Source: Demequina sp. TMPB413 (GTDB lineage Bacteria; Actinomycetota; Actinomycetes; Actinomycetales; Demequinaceae). Taken from it: a DNA stretch of 64,000 nucleotides. The position numbers and the translations under genes were made by a program. Position 1 is the first letter of the stretch, and each line of letters opens with the position of its first letter. The stretch is taken from NCBI RefSeq assembly GCF_020447105.2, contig NZ_CP096184.1:620001-684000 (forward strand), read 5' to 3'. The notes under the pieces are model-generated. The model saw only the letters and a program-made list of their open reading frames with translations, did no database searches and had not been told where the DNA came from. Positions 50,149 to 61,537 of this stretch are shown one piece after another.

Positions 50149-51732
50149 ATGGCCGCCGACGCTTCCACTCCATGGACTGGGTACTCACCCGCCGCCGCGT
50201 GGGACGAGGCCGTCGACGTCGCCGGCAAGGTGAGGGAGCCTTACGCCAAGGTCTACTCGGAGATCGACAAGATGTCGGGCGAGGATCTGCAGGCGCGGGC
50301 GGAGTCGCTCGCGAACACCTACCTGGCCCAAGGCGTCACTTTCGACCACGCTGGCGAGGAGCGGCCGTTCCCGCTCGACATCGTCCCCCGCGTAGTAGGC
50401 GCCGACGAATGGGAGATCATCTCGCCAGGCGTCGCCCAGCGCGTGCGTGCCTTGGAAGCCTTCCTTGCCGACGTCTACGGCTCGCAGCGTTGCGTCACCG
50501 ACGGCATCATCCCTCGCAGGCTCATCACCACCTCGCAGTACTTCCACCGCGTGGTGGGTGCCGTCGATCCCGCCAACGGCGTGCGCGTGCACGTCTCGGG
50601 AATTGACCTGGTGCGCGACAGCAAGGGCATCTGGCGAGTGCTCGAAGACAACGTGCGGGTGCCCTCGGGCGTGAGCTACGTGCTGTCGAACCGTCGCGCC
50701 ATGAGCCAGATGTTCCCCGACCTCTTTGGCGCCATGGGAGTGCGACCGGTGCTGGAGTACAGCCAGCGGTTGCGCTCTGCGCTGGCCAAGGCCGCGCCGG
50801 AGGGCGTCGAAGATCCCTCGATCGTGGTCCTGTCGCCCGGCGTCTTCAACTCGGCGTACTACGAGCACTCACTCCTGGCCCGGACCATGGGCGTCGAGCT
50901 GGTCGAAGGCCGAGACCTGGAAACTCACGCCGGTCGCGTCTACATGCGGACGACGCAGGGGCGGCGGCGCGTCGACGTCATCTACCGACGGGTTGACGAC
51001 GAATACCTCGACCCGGTGGTGTTCCGCTCCGACTCGGCGCTTGGCGCCCCTGGAATCATCCACGCTGCGAGGTTGGGCAACGTGACGATCGCCAACGCGA
51101 TCGGCAACGGCGTCGCCGACGACAAACTGATCTACACCTACCTGCCAGAGCTCACCCGCTACTACCTGGGCGAAGAGCCGATCCTGCCCAACGTCGACAC
51201 GTGGCGGCTCGAGGAGCCGGAGGCGCTCGCGGAAGTGATGGACCGCCTGAATGAACTGGTGGTCAAGCCGGTGGACGGCGCAGGCGGCAAGGGTGTGCTG
51301 ATTGGTCCAGCTGCGTCCAACAGCGAGTTGGACGCCGCGCGCGCCCAGATCCTTGAGGACCCGCGCGGGTGGATTGCCCAGCCCGTCATTCAGTTGTCGA
51401 CCGTGCCCACACTCACTGCCGAGGGACTCGAGCCGCGTCACGTCGACCTCAGGCCGTTTGCCATCAACGACGGCGACGACGTCTGGGTGCTCCCCGGCGG
51501 CCTGACAAGGGTCGCGCTCCAGAAGGGCCAGTTGATCGTCAACTCCTCCCAAGGCGGCGGCTCCAAGGACACGTGGGTGCTGGGCGGCGTGCGCCACAGG
51601 GGCTCCGTGCCCACGCCTGAATCGCGCGTGGAGTTCGGAGGCATGGTGCCCGTGCCGCAATCTGCGCACCCAGAGGACTACGTGCACGGTCAACAGCAAA
51701 TGCAGCAGCAACAGCAGGAGCCGCCATGCTGA
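50149..51732 (+). CDS. Circularly permuted type-2 ATP-grasp protein
   Basis: A 527-residue ATP-grasp enzyme (DUF404/DUF407 class). It includes RVHVSGIDLVRDSKGIWRVLEDNVRVPSGVSYVL, DVIYRRVDDEYLDP and VVKPVDGAGGKGVLIG. It begins a three-gene set with an alpha-E protein and a transglutaminase-like protein, a combination predicted to make or modify a small peptide. The last ~14 residues are glutamine-rich, from a CAR-triplet run. It overlaps the next gene by 7 bases. Confidence 0.92.
   Translation: MAADASTPWTGYSPAAAWDEAVDVAGKVREPYAKVYSEIDKMSGEDLQARAESLANTYLAQGVTFDHAGEERPFPLDIVPRVVGADEWEIISPGVAQRVRALEAFLADVYGSQRCVTDGIIPRRLITTSQYFHRVVGAVDPANGVRVHVSGIDLVRDSKGIWRVLEDNVRVPSGVSYVLSNRRAMSQMFPDLFGAMGVRPVLEYSQRLRSALAKAAPEGVEDPSIVVLSPGVFNSAYYEHSLLARTMGVELVEGRDLETHAGRVYMRTTQGRRRVDVIYRRVDDEYLDPVVFRSDSALGAPGIIHAARLGNVTIANAIGNGVADDKLIYTYLPELTRYYLGEEPILPNVDTWRLEEPEALAEVMDRLNELVVKPVDGAGGKGVLIGPAASNSELDAARAQILEDPRGWIAQPVIQLSTVPTLTAEGLEPRHVDLRPFAINDGDDVWVLPGGLTRVALQKGQLIVNSSQGGGSKDTWVLGGVRHRGSVPTPESRVEFGGMVPVPQSAHPEDYVHGQQQMQQQQQEPPC
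51691..51719 (+). repeat. CAG/CAA low-complexity tract at the ATP-grasp 3' end
   Basis: Repeated CAA/CAG codons encode a run of glutamines with one methionine (QQQMQQQQQ) just before the stop. The tract also forms the leader of the alpha-E gene and lies directly upstream of its ribosome-binding GGAG, so length changes would alter that spacing. Confidence 0.6.
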
Positions 51733-52649
51733 GCCGGATCGCGGAGTCCCTGTTCTGGATTGGCCGCTATGTGGAGCGGGCCGACAACACCGCCAGGTTG
51801 CTCGACGTGCACCTCAATGTGCTGCTCGAAGACCCATGGGTGGACGAGCCCACCACCAACGCCTCGCTGTTGGCCGTCATGCACGTCTCCTCTGACGGCA
51901 CGGCGACGCGGGAGACCGTGCTCAAAACCCTCGCGACGGATCCCAAGTTGTCCTCCTCGATCACCGGCACCCTGGGCGCCGCCCGCGACAATGCGAGGCG
52001 CGCCCGCGAAGTGATCTCGACCGAGGTGTGGGAGTCGCTCAACACGACCTACATGCAGTTGGGTCCACGCTCGCGCACGCCTCGCCCGCACGACTTCCTG
52101 ACCTGGGTGCGCGAACGCGCCGCGGTGGTGTGGGGACTGCACAGCGCGACCACGTCCCGTGACGACGCCTGGAACTTCATGGAGCTGGGCCGCTCCCTCG
52201 AGCGGGCGGACATGATCGCACGCCTGCTCATGACGAAGTCGCTTGCCGGCACCACCGGCCCCAACTGGACCACCTTGCTGCGCACGTGTTCTGCCCACGA
52301 GGCCTACTTGCGCACCGTGCGTTCCTTGGTGACCGAGGAGCGGGCTGCCGAGTTCCTCTTGATCGACAGGCTGTTCCCTCGCTCGATCGCCTACAACCTT
52401 GACAAGGCGGAGACCACGCTCGCGCTGATCGAGCCCGGCCTCACCCGCAACTCCATGACGGACCACGCGCGCCTCGCTCTCGGCAGGGCCCGCACCAATC
52501 TCGAATACCAGGCGATCGACGACATCCTGTCCGATCTACCAGCCCAAATGCGCCAAGTGCAGCAAGCCTGCGCGTCGGCGTCGGACATCATTAGGGACAG
52601 GTTCTTCTTGCCTTCTTCCTCCGTGATCTGGTCTCAGGAGGCGGTGTGA
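51726..52649 (+). CDS. Alpha-E domain protein (DUF403)
   Basis: A 307-residue helical protein with the family opening LSRIAESLFWIGRYVERADNTARLLDVHLN and repeated E-R motifs (MELGRSLERADMIARLL). It always accompanies the permuted ATP-grasp protein and presumably acts with it. It overlaps the genes on both sides. Confidence 0.93.
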   Translation: MLSRIAESLFWIGRYVERADNTARLLDVHLNVLLEDPWVDEPTTNASLLAVMHVSSDGTATRETVLKTLATDPKLSSSITGTLGAARDNARRAREVISTEVWESLNTTYMQLGPRSRTPRPHDFLTWVRERAAVVWGLHSATTSRDDAWNFMELGRSLERADMIARLLMTKSLAGTTGPNWTTLLRTCSAHEAYLRTVRSLVTEERAAEFLLIDRLFPRSIAYNLDKAETTLALIEPGLTRNSMTDHARLALGRARTNLEYQAIDDILSDLPAQMRQVQQACASASDIIRDRFFLPSSSVIWSQEAV

Positions 52650-53482
52650 GCATCCTCAAGGTGGTGCACAACACCACGTTCACGTACGTCAAGACCATCT
52701 CGAGTTCGTACAACGAGGCGCGGCTCACTCCGGCGTGGCTGCCGCGCCAACGCGTCTTGGAGTCGAAGCTCGAGATCCACCCCCTGTCCTGGAAGTCGAC
52801 GTATCGCGACTACTGGGAGACGGAAGTGGTGGCCTTCGAGGTGACCGAGCCGCACACGTCGCTGTCCGTCACCGCGACCTCGCAGGTCGAGGTGCTGCCC
52901 TCCACACACAAGACCGACAGGGTGGGGTGGGACGCCCTCGAGGGGCCGATGTTCCAAGACCTCCTGTCCGAGTACCTTGCCTCCTCCAACACGACGGAGC
53001 CGAGTGAGGATCTCATCGCCTTCGCGCAGGAACAGAAGGCAAAGGCGGGGCCCGACGCTGCGGCCAGGGCCATTTGCGACTACCTCAACAACGAGATGCG
53101 CTACGTCCCCGGCTCGACCCACGTCCACAGCCTTGCGAGGGACGCCTGGGCCGAGAAGTCGGGAGTGTGCCAAGACTTCGCCCACCTGGCCATCGGCGCG
53201 CTGCGCAGCATCGGCATCCCCGCGCGTTACGTTTCGGGCTATCTCCACCCCAAGCTCGACGCCGAGGTGGGGGAGACGGTGCGCGGCGAGAGCCACGCGT
53301 GGGTCGAGTGGTGGACCGGCGACTGGTTTGGCTTTGACCCGACCAACGACAAAGAGGCTGGCGACCACCACGTGATCGTGGCGCGTGCACGCGAGTACCG
53401 CGACGTCGCCCCGCTCACAGGGGTGTTTGGTGGTTCGACGAGCAACCTGGAAGTGTCCGTGAAGGTGACCTTGCTGGGTTGA
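52646..53482 (+). CDS. Transglutaminase-like cysteine protease family protein
   Basis: A 278-residue protein. It has an N-terminal beta domain (LKVVHNTTFTYVKTISSSYNEARLTP) and a transglutaminase core. The catalytic set is SGVCQDFAHLAIGALRSIGIPARYVSGYL (Cys), SHAWVEWW (His) and FDPTND (Asp). It is the third member of the ATP-grasp/alpha-E set and may cleave or cross-link the product. GTG 52646 overlaps the previous stop by 4 bp. Confidence 0.92.
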   Translation: MSILKVVHNTTFTYVKTISSSYNEARLTPAWLPRQRVLESKLEIHPLSWKSTYRDYWETEVVAFEVTEPHTSLSVTATSQVEVLPSTHKTDRVGWDALEGPMFQDLLSEYLASSNTTEPSEDLIAFAQEQKAKAGPDAAARAICDYLNNEMRYVPGSTHVHSLARDAWAEKSGVCQDFAHLAIGALRSIGIPARYVSGYLHPKLDAEVGETVRGESHAWVEWWTGDWFGFDPTNDKEAGDHHVIVARAREYRDVAPLTGVFGGSTSNLEVSVKVTLLG

Positions 53483-53488
53483 AGTGTG

Positions 53489-53518
53489 TTGACACTTCTA
53501 TTGCGCTAGCGCAATACT
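53489..53518 (+). promoter_or_regulatory. Promoter with embedded 18-bp perfect palindrome
   Basis: TTGACA (53489-53494) is a perfect -35 box. An AATACT hexamer (53513-53518) about 18 bases on can act as -10. Between them lies TATTGCGCT-AGCGCAATA (53499-53516), a perfect palindrome. A repressor bound there would block RNA polymerase. The next gene encodes a helix-turn-helix protein, so autorepression is likely. Confidence 0.7.
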
Positions 53519-53524
53519 TGTGTC

Positions 53525-54175
53525 ATGAGTATTTCAGTGGCGGAGGCAGCGGCACGCCACGGCGTTTCGCCGCAGCGGATTCGCGCGCTCATTGCGAGCG
53601 GGCAACTCCGGGCCGAGCGTGCCGGTCGTGACTGGAGGGTCGATCCGGTGAGTCTTGAGGTCGCCGATAGCCGGTCGTCGCGACCGTTGTCGTCTCGCAT
53701 GGCGGTTGCGCTCGTTGCCATGGCCTCGGGGGGGAGTCCTGAGGGGCTGGACTCTTCCGAGCGATCACGCGCCGGCGCTCGCCTTGCCCGGCTGAAGGAG
53801 TCACCCGAGCCTGCGCGGCTGCTCCGTTCGTGGCTGGCAAATCTTGAGCCGAGGCGTCTCTACGTCTGTAAGGATCTGGAGTTCTTGCGGGAAGAGCAGT
53901 GCCTGCGCCCCGCCGGGGTTTCACTACCGGGTTCGGAACTCAATGGGGCAGGCTTCTTCGAGGCCCGCGTGGACGCGCCCGACCTGGATGACGTCGTCGC
54001 CAGGCACATGCTCCGCGAGGGCGGGCCAGCCGAAGCGAACGTCGTGCTGCATGTGGCCCATTCAGCGCTTGATCCCGATGCGTGGTTGCTCCACGCGTTC
54101 TACCTGGCCCAGCATGGTGACCGCTCAGGTCGCGAGGACGCGGCGGTCGCCAAGGTAGTGGCCGATCATGCGTGA
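53525..54175 (+). CDS. Helix-turn-helix protein, probable antitoxin-like partner of AbiEii-like remnant
   Basis: A 216-residue protein. Residues 1-45 are an excisionase/MerR-like helix-turn-helix (ISVAEAAARHGVSPQRIRALIASGQLRAERAGRDWRVD). The rest has no recognised domain. Its stop overlaps the ATG of the nucleotidyltransferase remnant, a layout common to AbiE-like toxin-antitoxin pairs. The palindromic promoter just upstream suits autoregulation. Confidence 0.72.
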   Translation: MSISVAEAAARHGVSPQRIRALIASGQLRAERAGRDWRVDPVSLEVADSRSSRPLSSRMAVALVAMASGGSPEGLDSSERSRAGARLARLKESPEPARLLRSWLANLEPRRLYVCKDLEFLREEQCLRPAGVSLPGSELNGAGFFEARVDAPDLDDVVARHMLREGGPAEANVVLHVAHSALDPDAWLLHAFYLAQHGDRSGREDAAVAKVVADHA

Positions 54176-54792
54176 CGTTCCCATCGTGGCGCTGAGCTCG
54201 CGCAGCGGCCGCTACTCGCGAGACCCACGATGTCGACGCCATGCTCAATGTGTGGGCGCATCCGCACATCCTCATGGAGTTCACCGGCAGGCTCCGCGAG
54301 ATCGGCTTCGCAGCCGGGGGTGAGACCTTCATGGGCCATCAGCATCGGTGGACGGACGGCGAGGGCTCGGTGGATGTGCTCATCCCCAATGGGGTGGGCC
54401 AGCGGGCGGCCAAACGAAGGGGCGTAGGCGGCGGCACGACCGTCCAGTCCCCGGGAGGCATTCAGGCATTGGAGCGCTCAGAACCGGTGGATGTCCTGGT
54501 GCGGGGGAGGGAGGCGCGGCTCTGGCGTCCGAATCTGTTAGGCGCCCTCGTCGGCAAGGCAGCCGCTGTGAGCATCACGGTTGACCCGAACCCTCAACGC
54601 CACCTCGCCGACTTCGTGATTTTATTGAGTTTGGTGCGGGCGCGTGACGACTTCGATTCCCTCACCAAGCGGGACGCTCATCACCTGGGACGAGCGGTGC
54701 GGATGATCGGGACAAGCATCGACCGGTTTGGAATTGTTGACGCGGACTTGGGCTTGGCGCGGCTGGTCGCCGTGATGAGGAGACGTGCGTAG
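54168..54792 (+). pseudogene. Decayed AbiEii-like nucleotidyltransferase
   Basis: ATG 54168 begins MRDVPIVALSS, but after about ten codons similarity jumps to another frame (open from 54196: TRETHDVDAMLNVWAHPH...). That frame continues to 54792 with GHQHRWTDGEGSVDVLIPN and LLGALVGKAAAVSITVDPNPQRHLADFVILLSL, patterns of AbiEii-type nucleotidyltransferases. The part normally carrying the GG/GS nucleotide-binding motif is missing, so a deletion plus frameshift near 54195 is inferred. An ATG at 54241 could still make a truncated 183-residue product. Confidence 0.6.
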
Positions 54793-54871
54793 CGGGAGGG
54801 TAGAAACGGTGACTCTGCTCGGGTAGTGCCCCAGCGTCGGCCGTTGTCGCCTGCCTCGCTAGAATCCTTGG

Positions 54872-57382
<2,511 letters not shown>

Positions 57383-57388
57383 GCGGCG

Positions 57389-58264
57389 ATGACGTCTCGG
57401 GTGGCTGTCGCGACGGACTCGTCGTCTTGCCTGCCCGCCGAGCTTGCGCGCTCGTGGCGCGTGGGCGTGGCGCCTCTCCAGGTCATCATCGACGACGAGG
57501 CCTTTGTCGAGGGCGAAGGGGTGACGCCTGACGCCGTGGTGAGCGCCATGGTGGGGGGAAGCAGGGTCAGCACATCCCAACCGAGCCCGCAGGCGCTGCT
57601 AGATGTCGCCGAGTGGGCCAAGGCTGACGGCGCCGAGTCGCTCGTGTTCGTCTCGCTGTCGGCCAAGATCTCCGGCACGGCTGAGACGATGGAGGCCGTC
57701 GCCGAGCGCGCGCCGCTCGCGGTCACCGTGGTCGATTCTGCCACCGTCGCGCTCGCGGCGGGGCTGGCGGCGCTCTCGGCGAGCGCGGTCGCGGCGGCAG
57801 GCGGCGCGTACGACGACGTGGTGGCCGAGGCGCAGAGAGCGGCCAGGTCATCGATGTGCCTGTTCACTCCCGAGACCCTCGAGTACCTTCGGCGGGGAGG
57901 GCGGGTTGGTCCCGCCGTCGCCGCCATCGGTAAGGCCCTGGGCGTGAAGCCGGAACTCGGCATTATCGACGGTGAGGTAGCGCCGGTGTCGCGGCACCGC
58001 TCCTCGGCCAAGGCGCACGCGGCCATGCTGGACCGCATCGCCTCGCGAGCCACCACCATGCGCCACCCCGTCATCGGCATCATGACGCTGCCTGGGGACG
58101 AGGCCCTCGTGACTCGGGCCCGGCAGATCCTTTCTACCAGGGGCGATTGGCCCGTAGTGGAGGCGGGGCTGTCCGCCGCGCTGGCCGCACACTCGGGCCC
58201 AGGCACCCTTGCGGTGGCGCTCGTGGACGTCCATGCCGACGTGGCGGCGCAGCTGAGCGCGTAG
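57389..58264 (+). CDS. DegV family fatty-acid-binding protein
   Basis: A 291-residue protein with the DegV opening VAVATDSSSCLPAELARSWRVGVAPLQVIIDDEAF, the ligand segment STSQPSPQ, SLSAKISGTAETM and YLRRGGRVGPA. FakB-type proteins bind a fatty acid for phosphorylation by FakA; no fakA is in this window. It lies 6 bases after leuS. Confidence 0.92.
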   Translation: MTSRVAVATDSSSCLPAELARSWRVGVAPLQVIIDDEAFVEGEGVTPDAVVSAMVGGSRVSTSQPSPQALLDVAEWAKADGAESLVFVSLSAKISGTAETMEAVAERAPLAVTVVDSATVALAAGLAALSASAVAAAGGAYDDVVAEAQRAARSSMCLFTPETLEYLRRGGRVGPAVAAIGKALGVKPELGIIDGEVAPVSRHRSSAKAHAAMLDRIASRATTMRHPVIGIMTLPGDEALVTRARQILSTRGDWPVVEAGLSAALAAHSGPGTLAVALVDVHADVAAQLSA

Positions 58265-58414
58265 CTCTCGCGCTGGCGTCTTCGCGTGGGACATCTCATC
58301 TGGGCGTGAATCCACCAGCCGTCGCGTCGTCCACAGGCCGAGTCTGCTGAGCGGTACCCCCGTCTTCGTAATTCCTCCCGGCATTGCTCGAGCCGTGCGT
58401 CATAGCGTCGGCGT

Positions 58415-59161
58415 ATGGACTCCAGCCCCGACGTGACTGCTCGGGTCGACCATGCGCTGCGGCAGGCCGCCGCGCGCGCGTACGAGGCCGCGAACGGCGC
58501 CCTTGGCGAAGACGTGCGCGACGCCCAGCCGGCGCGGTGGCGATGGGAAGTGTCACCGAGGGTCGCCGTGACGGTCGCCATCCTCGCGGCGATCATCGGC
58601 GCGGTGGTCGTGTGGGGTCCAGGGCTCGCGGGACCTGGTCCGCGCGCCCCCGTCGGGGAGATGGAAGGTGCGGCGGGTGGGGAAGGGGGCATGCCCGCGT
58701 CCGGAGATCTGGTCGGGGGTGCGGGTGTGGGCGGACTCGGAGGCGACGGCGCAGCCGTGAACGTGCACGTCGCAGGGGCGGTCACGCAGCCAGGCGTGTA
58801 CGAGCTTCCGGCCGGCAGCCGCGTCACCGATGCGCTCGAGGCTGCTGGCGGCGCGGTCGAGGGTGCTCAACTGGACGCGATCAACCTTGCGAGGGTCGTG
58901 GCCGATGGCGAGCAAGTGAGCGTGCCCACTGTGGCCGAGGCGGATGCACAAGGCACCGGTCGTTCCGACGGCCGGATCAACATCAACTCGGCCGACGCGG
59001 GGCTGCTCGAGGACTTGCCCGGAGTGGGCCCAGTGCTCGCCGATCGCATCGTCGCCTATCGAGAGGATCACGGTCCCTTCGCTTCCGTCGAGGGGCTCGA
59101 CGCGGTCAGCGGTGTGGGTCCTGCCGTGCTTGAGGGGCTGTTGGACGCGGCCACCGTGTGA
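58415..59161 (+). CDS. comEA: Competence protein ComEA (DNA receptor)
   Basis: A 248-residue protein: one transmembrane helix (about 50-70), a glycine-rich linker, an SLBB domain (VNVHVAGAVTQPGVYELPAGSRVTDALEAAGG) and a C-terminal double helix-hairpin-helix (ININSADAGLLEDLPGVGPVLADRIVAYRE). It binds double-stranded DNA at the outer face and hands it to ComEC. It overlaps comEC by 4 bp. Confidence 0.93.
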   Translation: MDSSPDVTARVDHALRQAAARAYEAANGALGEDVRDAQPARWRWEVSPRVAVTVAILAAIIGAVVVWGPGLAGPGPRAPVGEMEGAAGGEGGMPASGDLVGGAGVGGLGGDGAAVNVHVAGAVTQPGVYELPAGSRVTDALEAAGGAVEGAQLDAINLARVVADGEQVSVPTVAEADAQGTGRSDGRININSADAGLLEDLPGVGPVLADRIVAYREDHGPFASVEGLDAVSGVGPAVLEGLLDAATV

Positions 59162-61533
59162 AGGAGCACGACGCGAGACTGCTGCCTGCGGCCGGTCTCG
59201 CCATCCTCACGTGCGCGTGGGGTTCCTCGACGGCGGGGTCGTGGCGCGCGGCAACGTTAGGGTGGTTGGTCGCGGCTGCAGTCGCGCTACTCACGCTCGC
59301 GGCACTCACGCATGCCACGCGGAGGCTCCAGGGCATCGCGCCGAGGGTGCACCTACTCCGTGCCAGAGACCTCGCAGTCCTCGCTTCCTTCACCTGCGTA
59401 CTCGTCGCGATCGTCTCGGCAACGGCGGCCGCGAGCCACCGGCAGCACGTGCCGGCCGAGGTGGTGGCAGGCGTGACTGGTGGCGCGACCATCGAGGCGA
59501 TCGGCACCGTGATCTCCGATCCACGCCCTGCTGGTCGCGACGTCTGGACGGGCGTGGAGAGGCACGCCATCAAGGTCTCTGTCTATGGCGCGTGCGCCTC
59601 GCCGTGCCACGAGTTCGAGCCCGCCAGATTCACGCTCGACGCGATCGCCGAGGGCGCCGTGAGCGCTCGACTAGGCGACGTCGTCTCCGTGTCGGGCACC
59701 GCGAGCCCCAGCCGCGACAGCCGCGTCGAGGCGAGCGTGTGGGGCGCCTCTATTGCGGTGGTGGAACCCGCGCGCGGGCCGCTGGCCACCGTGGACAAGG
59801 TTCGCAACAGTGCGAGGGAGTCCGCCGCGTCGCTTCCAAGTGAGGTGCGGGGGCTCGTGCTCGGGATGGTGATCGGCGACACCGACCAGATGCCCGCGAG
59901 CCTCGAGGCCGATATGCGGACCACGAGCCTCACTCACCTGACGGCGGTCTCAGGGTCCCACTTCGCGATTGTCGTGCTCGTCAGCGGGTGGCTGCTCACC
60001 CGTTGGGTGCGGCGGCGGTGGCTGCGCGCACTCGTGCTCGCCGTGGTCATGGCGGCACTTGCGGCGGTGGTCTTGCCGGAACCGTCTGTGCTGAGGGCGC
60101 TCACCATGGCCCTTGCCATTGCTCTCGGATGGTGGTGGGGCAGACCGGCGAGGGCGCTCCCAGCGCTCGGCGCTGGCGTCCTCGTTCTGCTGCTGGTCGA
60201 GCCGGGCCTCGGAGGCGCGATCGGCTTCCAATTGTCCGTGGTGGCCGTGGCCGCCATCGTTGTGTGGGCGCCCCACCTCGAGCGACGGCTAGGCCGGTGG
60301 ATGGCGCCGTTTCTCGCGCGCGCCGCCTCGATACCGCTCGCCGCATGGCTCGCATGCTGGCCGCTGCTCGTGTCCCTGAATCCAGGCATCGGCCTGTACG
60401 CGGTGCCGGCGAACCTGGTGGCCGCGCTCGCCGCGTTCCCCGTGACCATCATCGGCCTGGCATCCCTGGTCGCAGGCCTCGCATGGCCGGGCGCGGGAGA
60501 GGCGGGAATGCACTTCGCTGGAGCGTGTGCCTGGCCGGTGGTGTGGGCGGCCCGCGCCTTCGCGTCGGCTCCAGGAAGCTGGTGGGAGTGGCCAACCGGA
60601 TGGGTCGGCGTGATCCTTGCCGCTACGGTGACCGCGGCCGTTGCCTTCGCCTCGACTGCGCGTCGGGTGCGGGGCGTCTTCAAGCTCGCCGCCGCCCTTG
60701 TGGCGGTGGTCTGCGTGATGACCGCTCCGGCGCTGACGGTGCGTGTGGGGCCGGTGCTCGACGACTGGAGCGTTGTCGTGTGCGACGTGGGCCAAGGGGA
60801 CATGATGCTGGTGCGCGTCGACGCTCACGCCGCGGTCGTCGTCGACACCGGGCCTCCCGGCGGCGCGGGGGCGGCCTGCCTCGAACGCTACGACGTGCGG
60901 CAGGTCCCGTTGCTGGTGCTCACACACCCGCACGCGGATCACGACGGTGCCGTGACGGAGATCGCCGCCGTCGCCAGCATCGACCAGGCCTGGGTATCGC
61001 AGGTAGGGGAGTCGGGCGAGCATGGAGCGGGCGCGGCCGACGCGAGGGCAGCAGGTGCCACCGTCACCGTCCCTGCTGCGGGCCAACTGTGGCGAGCGGG
61101 CGATGCTTCGATCGTGACGCTCGGTGGGGCGCTGGCGCTTTCGCCCGCCCACGCGTCAAGCGAGATCAATGACGCGAGCATTGCCTTGTCGGTGCGGGCA
61201 GGTGAATCGACCGTGCTCGCCTTGGCGGACCTTGAGGAGCAGGGTCAGGCCGAGATTGCGTCGGCGCTGGCAGGTCCCGTCGTGGTCGACCTGGTGAAGG
61301 TCGCTCACCACGGCTCGGCCGTTCAGTCGGAAGCCCTCGCTGACAAGGTGACGGCTCGAGTGGCGGCAATCAGCGTCGGCGCCGACAACTCCTATGGTCA
61401 TCCCGACCGCGGCACGGTCGCGTTGTATGCGCTCCGCGCCGCCATCGTGCTCACCACCGCCCAGTGCGGGGACATCGCGATCGGGCCCGGCGGCACGGTG
61501 GCGTCAGCGTGTCCCACCGGCGTGGCAGGCTAG
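59158..61533 (+). CDS. comEC: Competence protein ComEC/Rec2 (DNA channel)
   Basis: A 791-residue membrane protein. After an N-terminal DUF4131-type region the Competence domain begins (EVRGLVLGMVIGDTDQMPASLEADMRTTSLTHLTAVSGSHFAIVV), followed by about ten helices. The C-terminus is a metallo-beta-lactamase-like domain with THPHADHDGAV (HxHxDH). It takes up single-stranded DNA. GTG 59158 overlaps comEA. Confidence 0.95.
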   Translation: MKEHDARLLPAAGLAILTCAWGSSTAGSWRAATLGWLVAAAVALLTLAALTHATRRLQGIAPRVHLLRARDLAVLASFTCVLVAIVSATAAASHRQHVPAEVVAGVTGGATIEAIGTVISDPRPAGRDVWTGVERHAIKVSVYGACASPCHEFEPARFTLDAIAEGAVSARLGDVVSVSGTASPSRDSRVEASVWGASIAVVEPARGPLATVDKVRNSARESAASLPSEVRGLVLGMVIGDTDQMPASLEADMRTTSLTHLTAVSGSHFAIVVLVSGWLLTRWVRRRWLRALVLAVVMAALAAVVLPEPSVLRALTMALAIALGWWWGRPARALPALGAGVLVLLLVEPGLGGAIGFQLSVVAVAAIVVWAPHLERRLGRWMAPFLARAASIPLAAWLACWPLLVSLNPGIGLYAVPANLVAALAAFPVTIIGLASLVAGLAWPGAGEAGMHFAGACAWPVVWAARAFASAPGSWWEWPTGWVGVILAATVTAAVAFASTARRVRGVFKLAAALVAVVCVMTAPALTVRVGPVLDDWSVVVCDVGQGDMMLVRVDAHAAVVVDTGPPGGAGAACLERYDVRQVPLLVLTHPHADHDGAVTEIAAVASIDQAWVSQVGESGEHGAGAADARAAGATVTVPAAGQLWRAGDASIVTLGGALALSPAHASSEINDASIALSVRAGESTVLALADLEEQGQAEIASALAGPVVVDLVKVAHHGSAVQSEALADKVTARVAAISVGADNSYGHPDRGTVALYALRAAIVLTTAQCGDIAIGPGGTVASACPTGVAG

Positions 61534-61537
61534 TGCC

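Noticed and set aside
54793-54871. T-box or other riboswitch before leuS
   Set aside because: The leader is too short and shows no stem with a leucine specifier.
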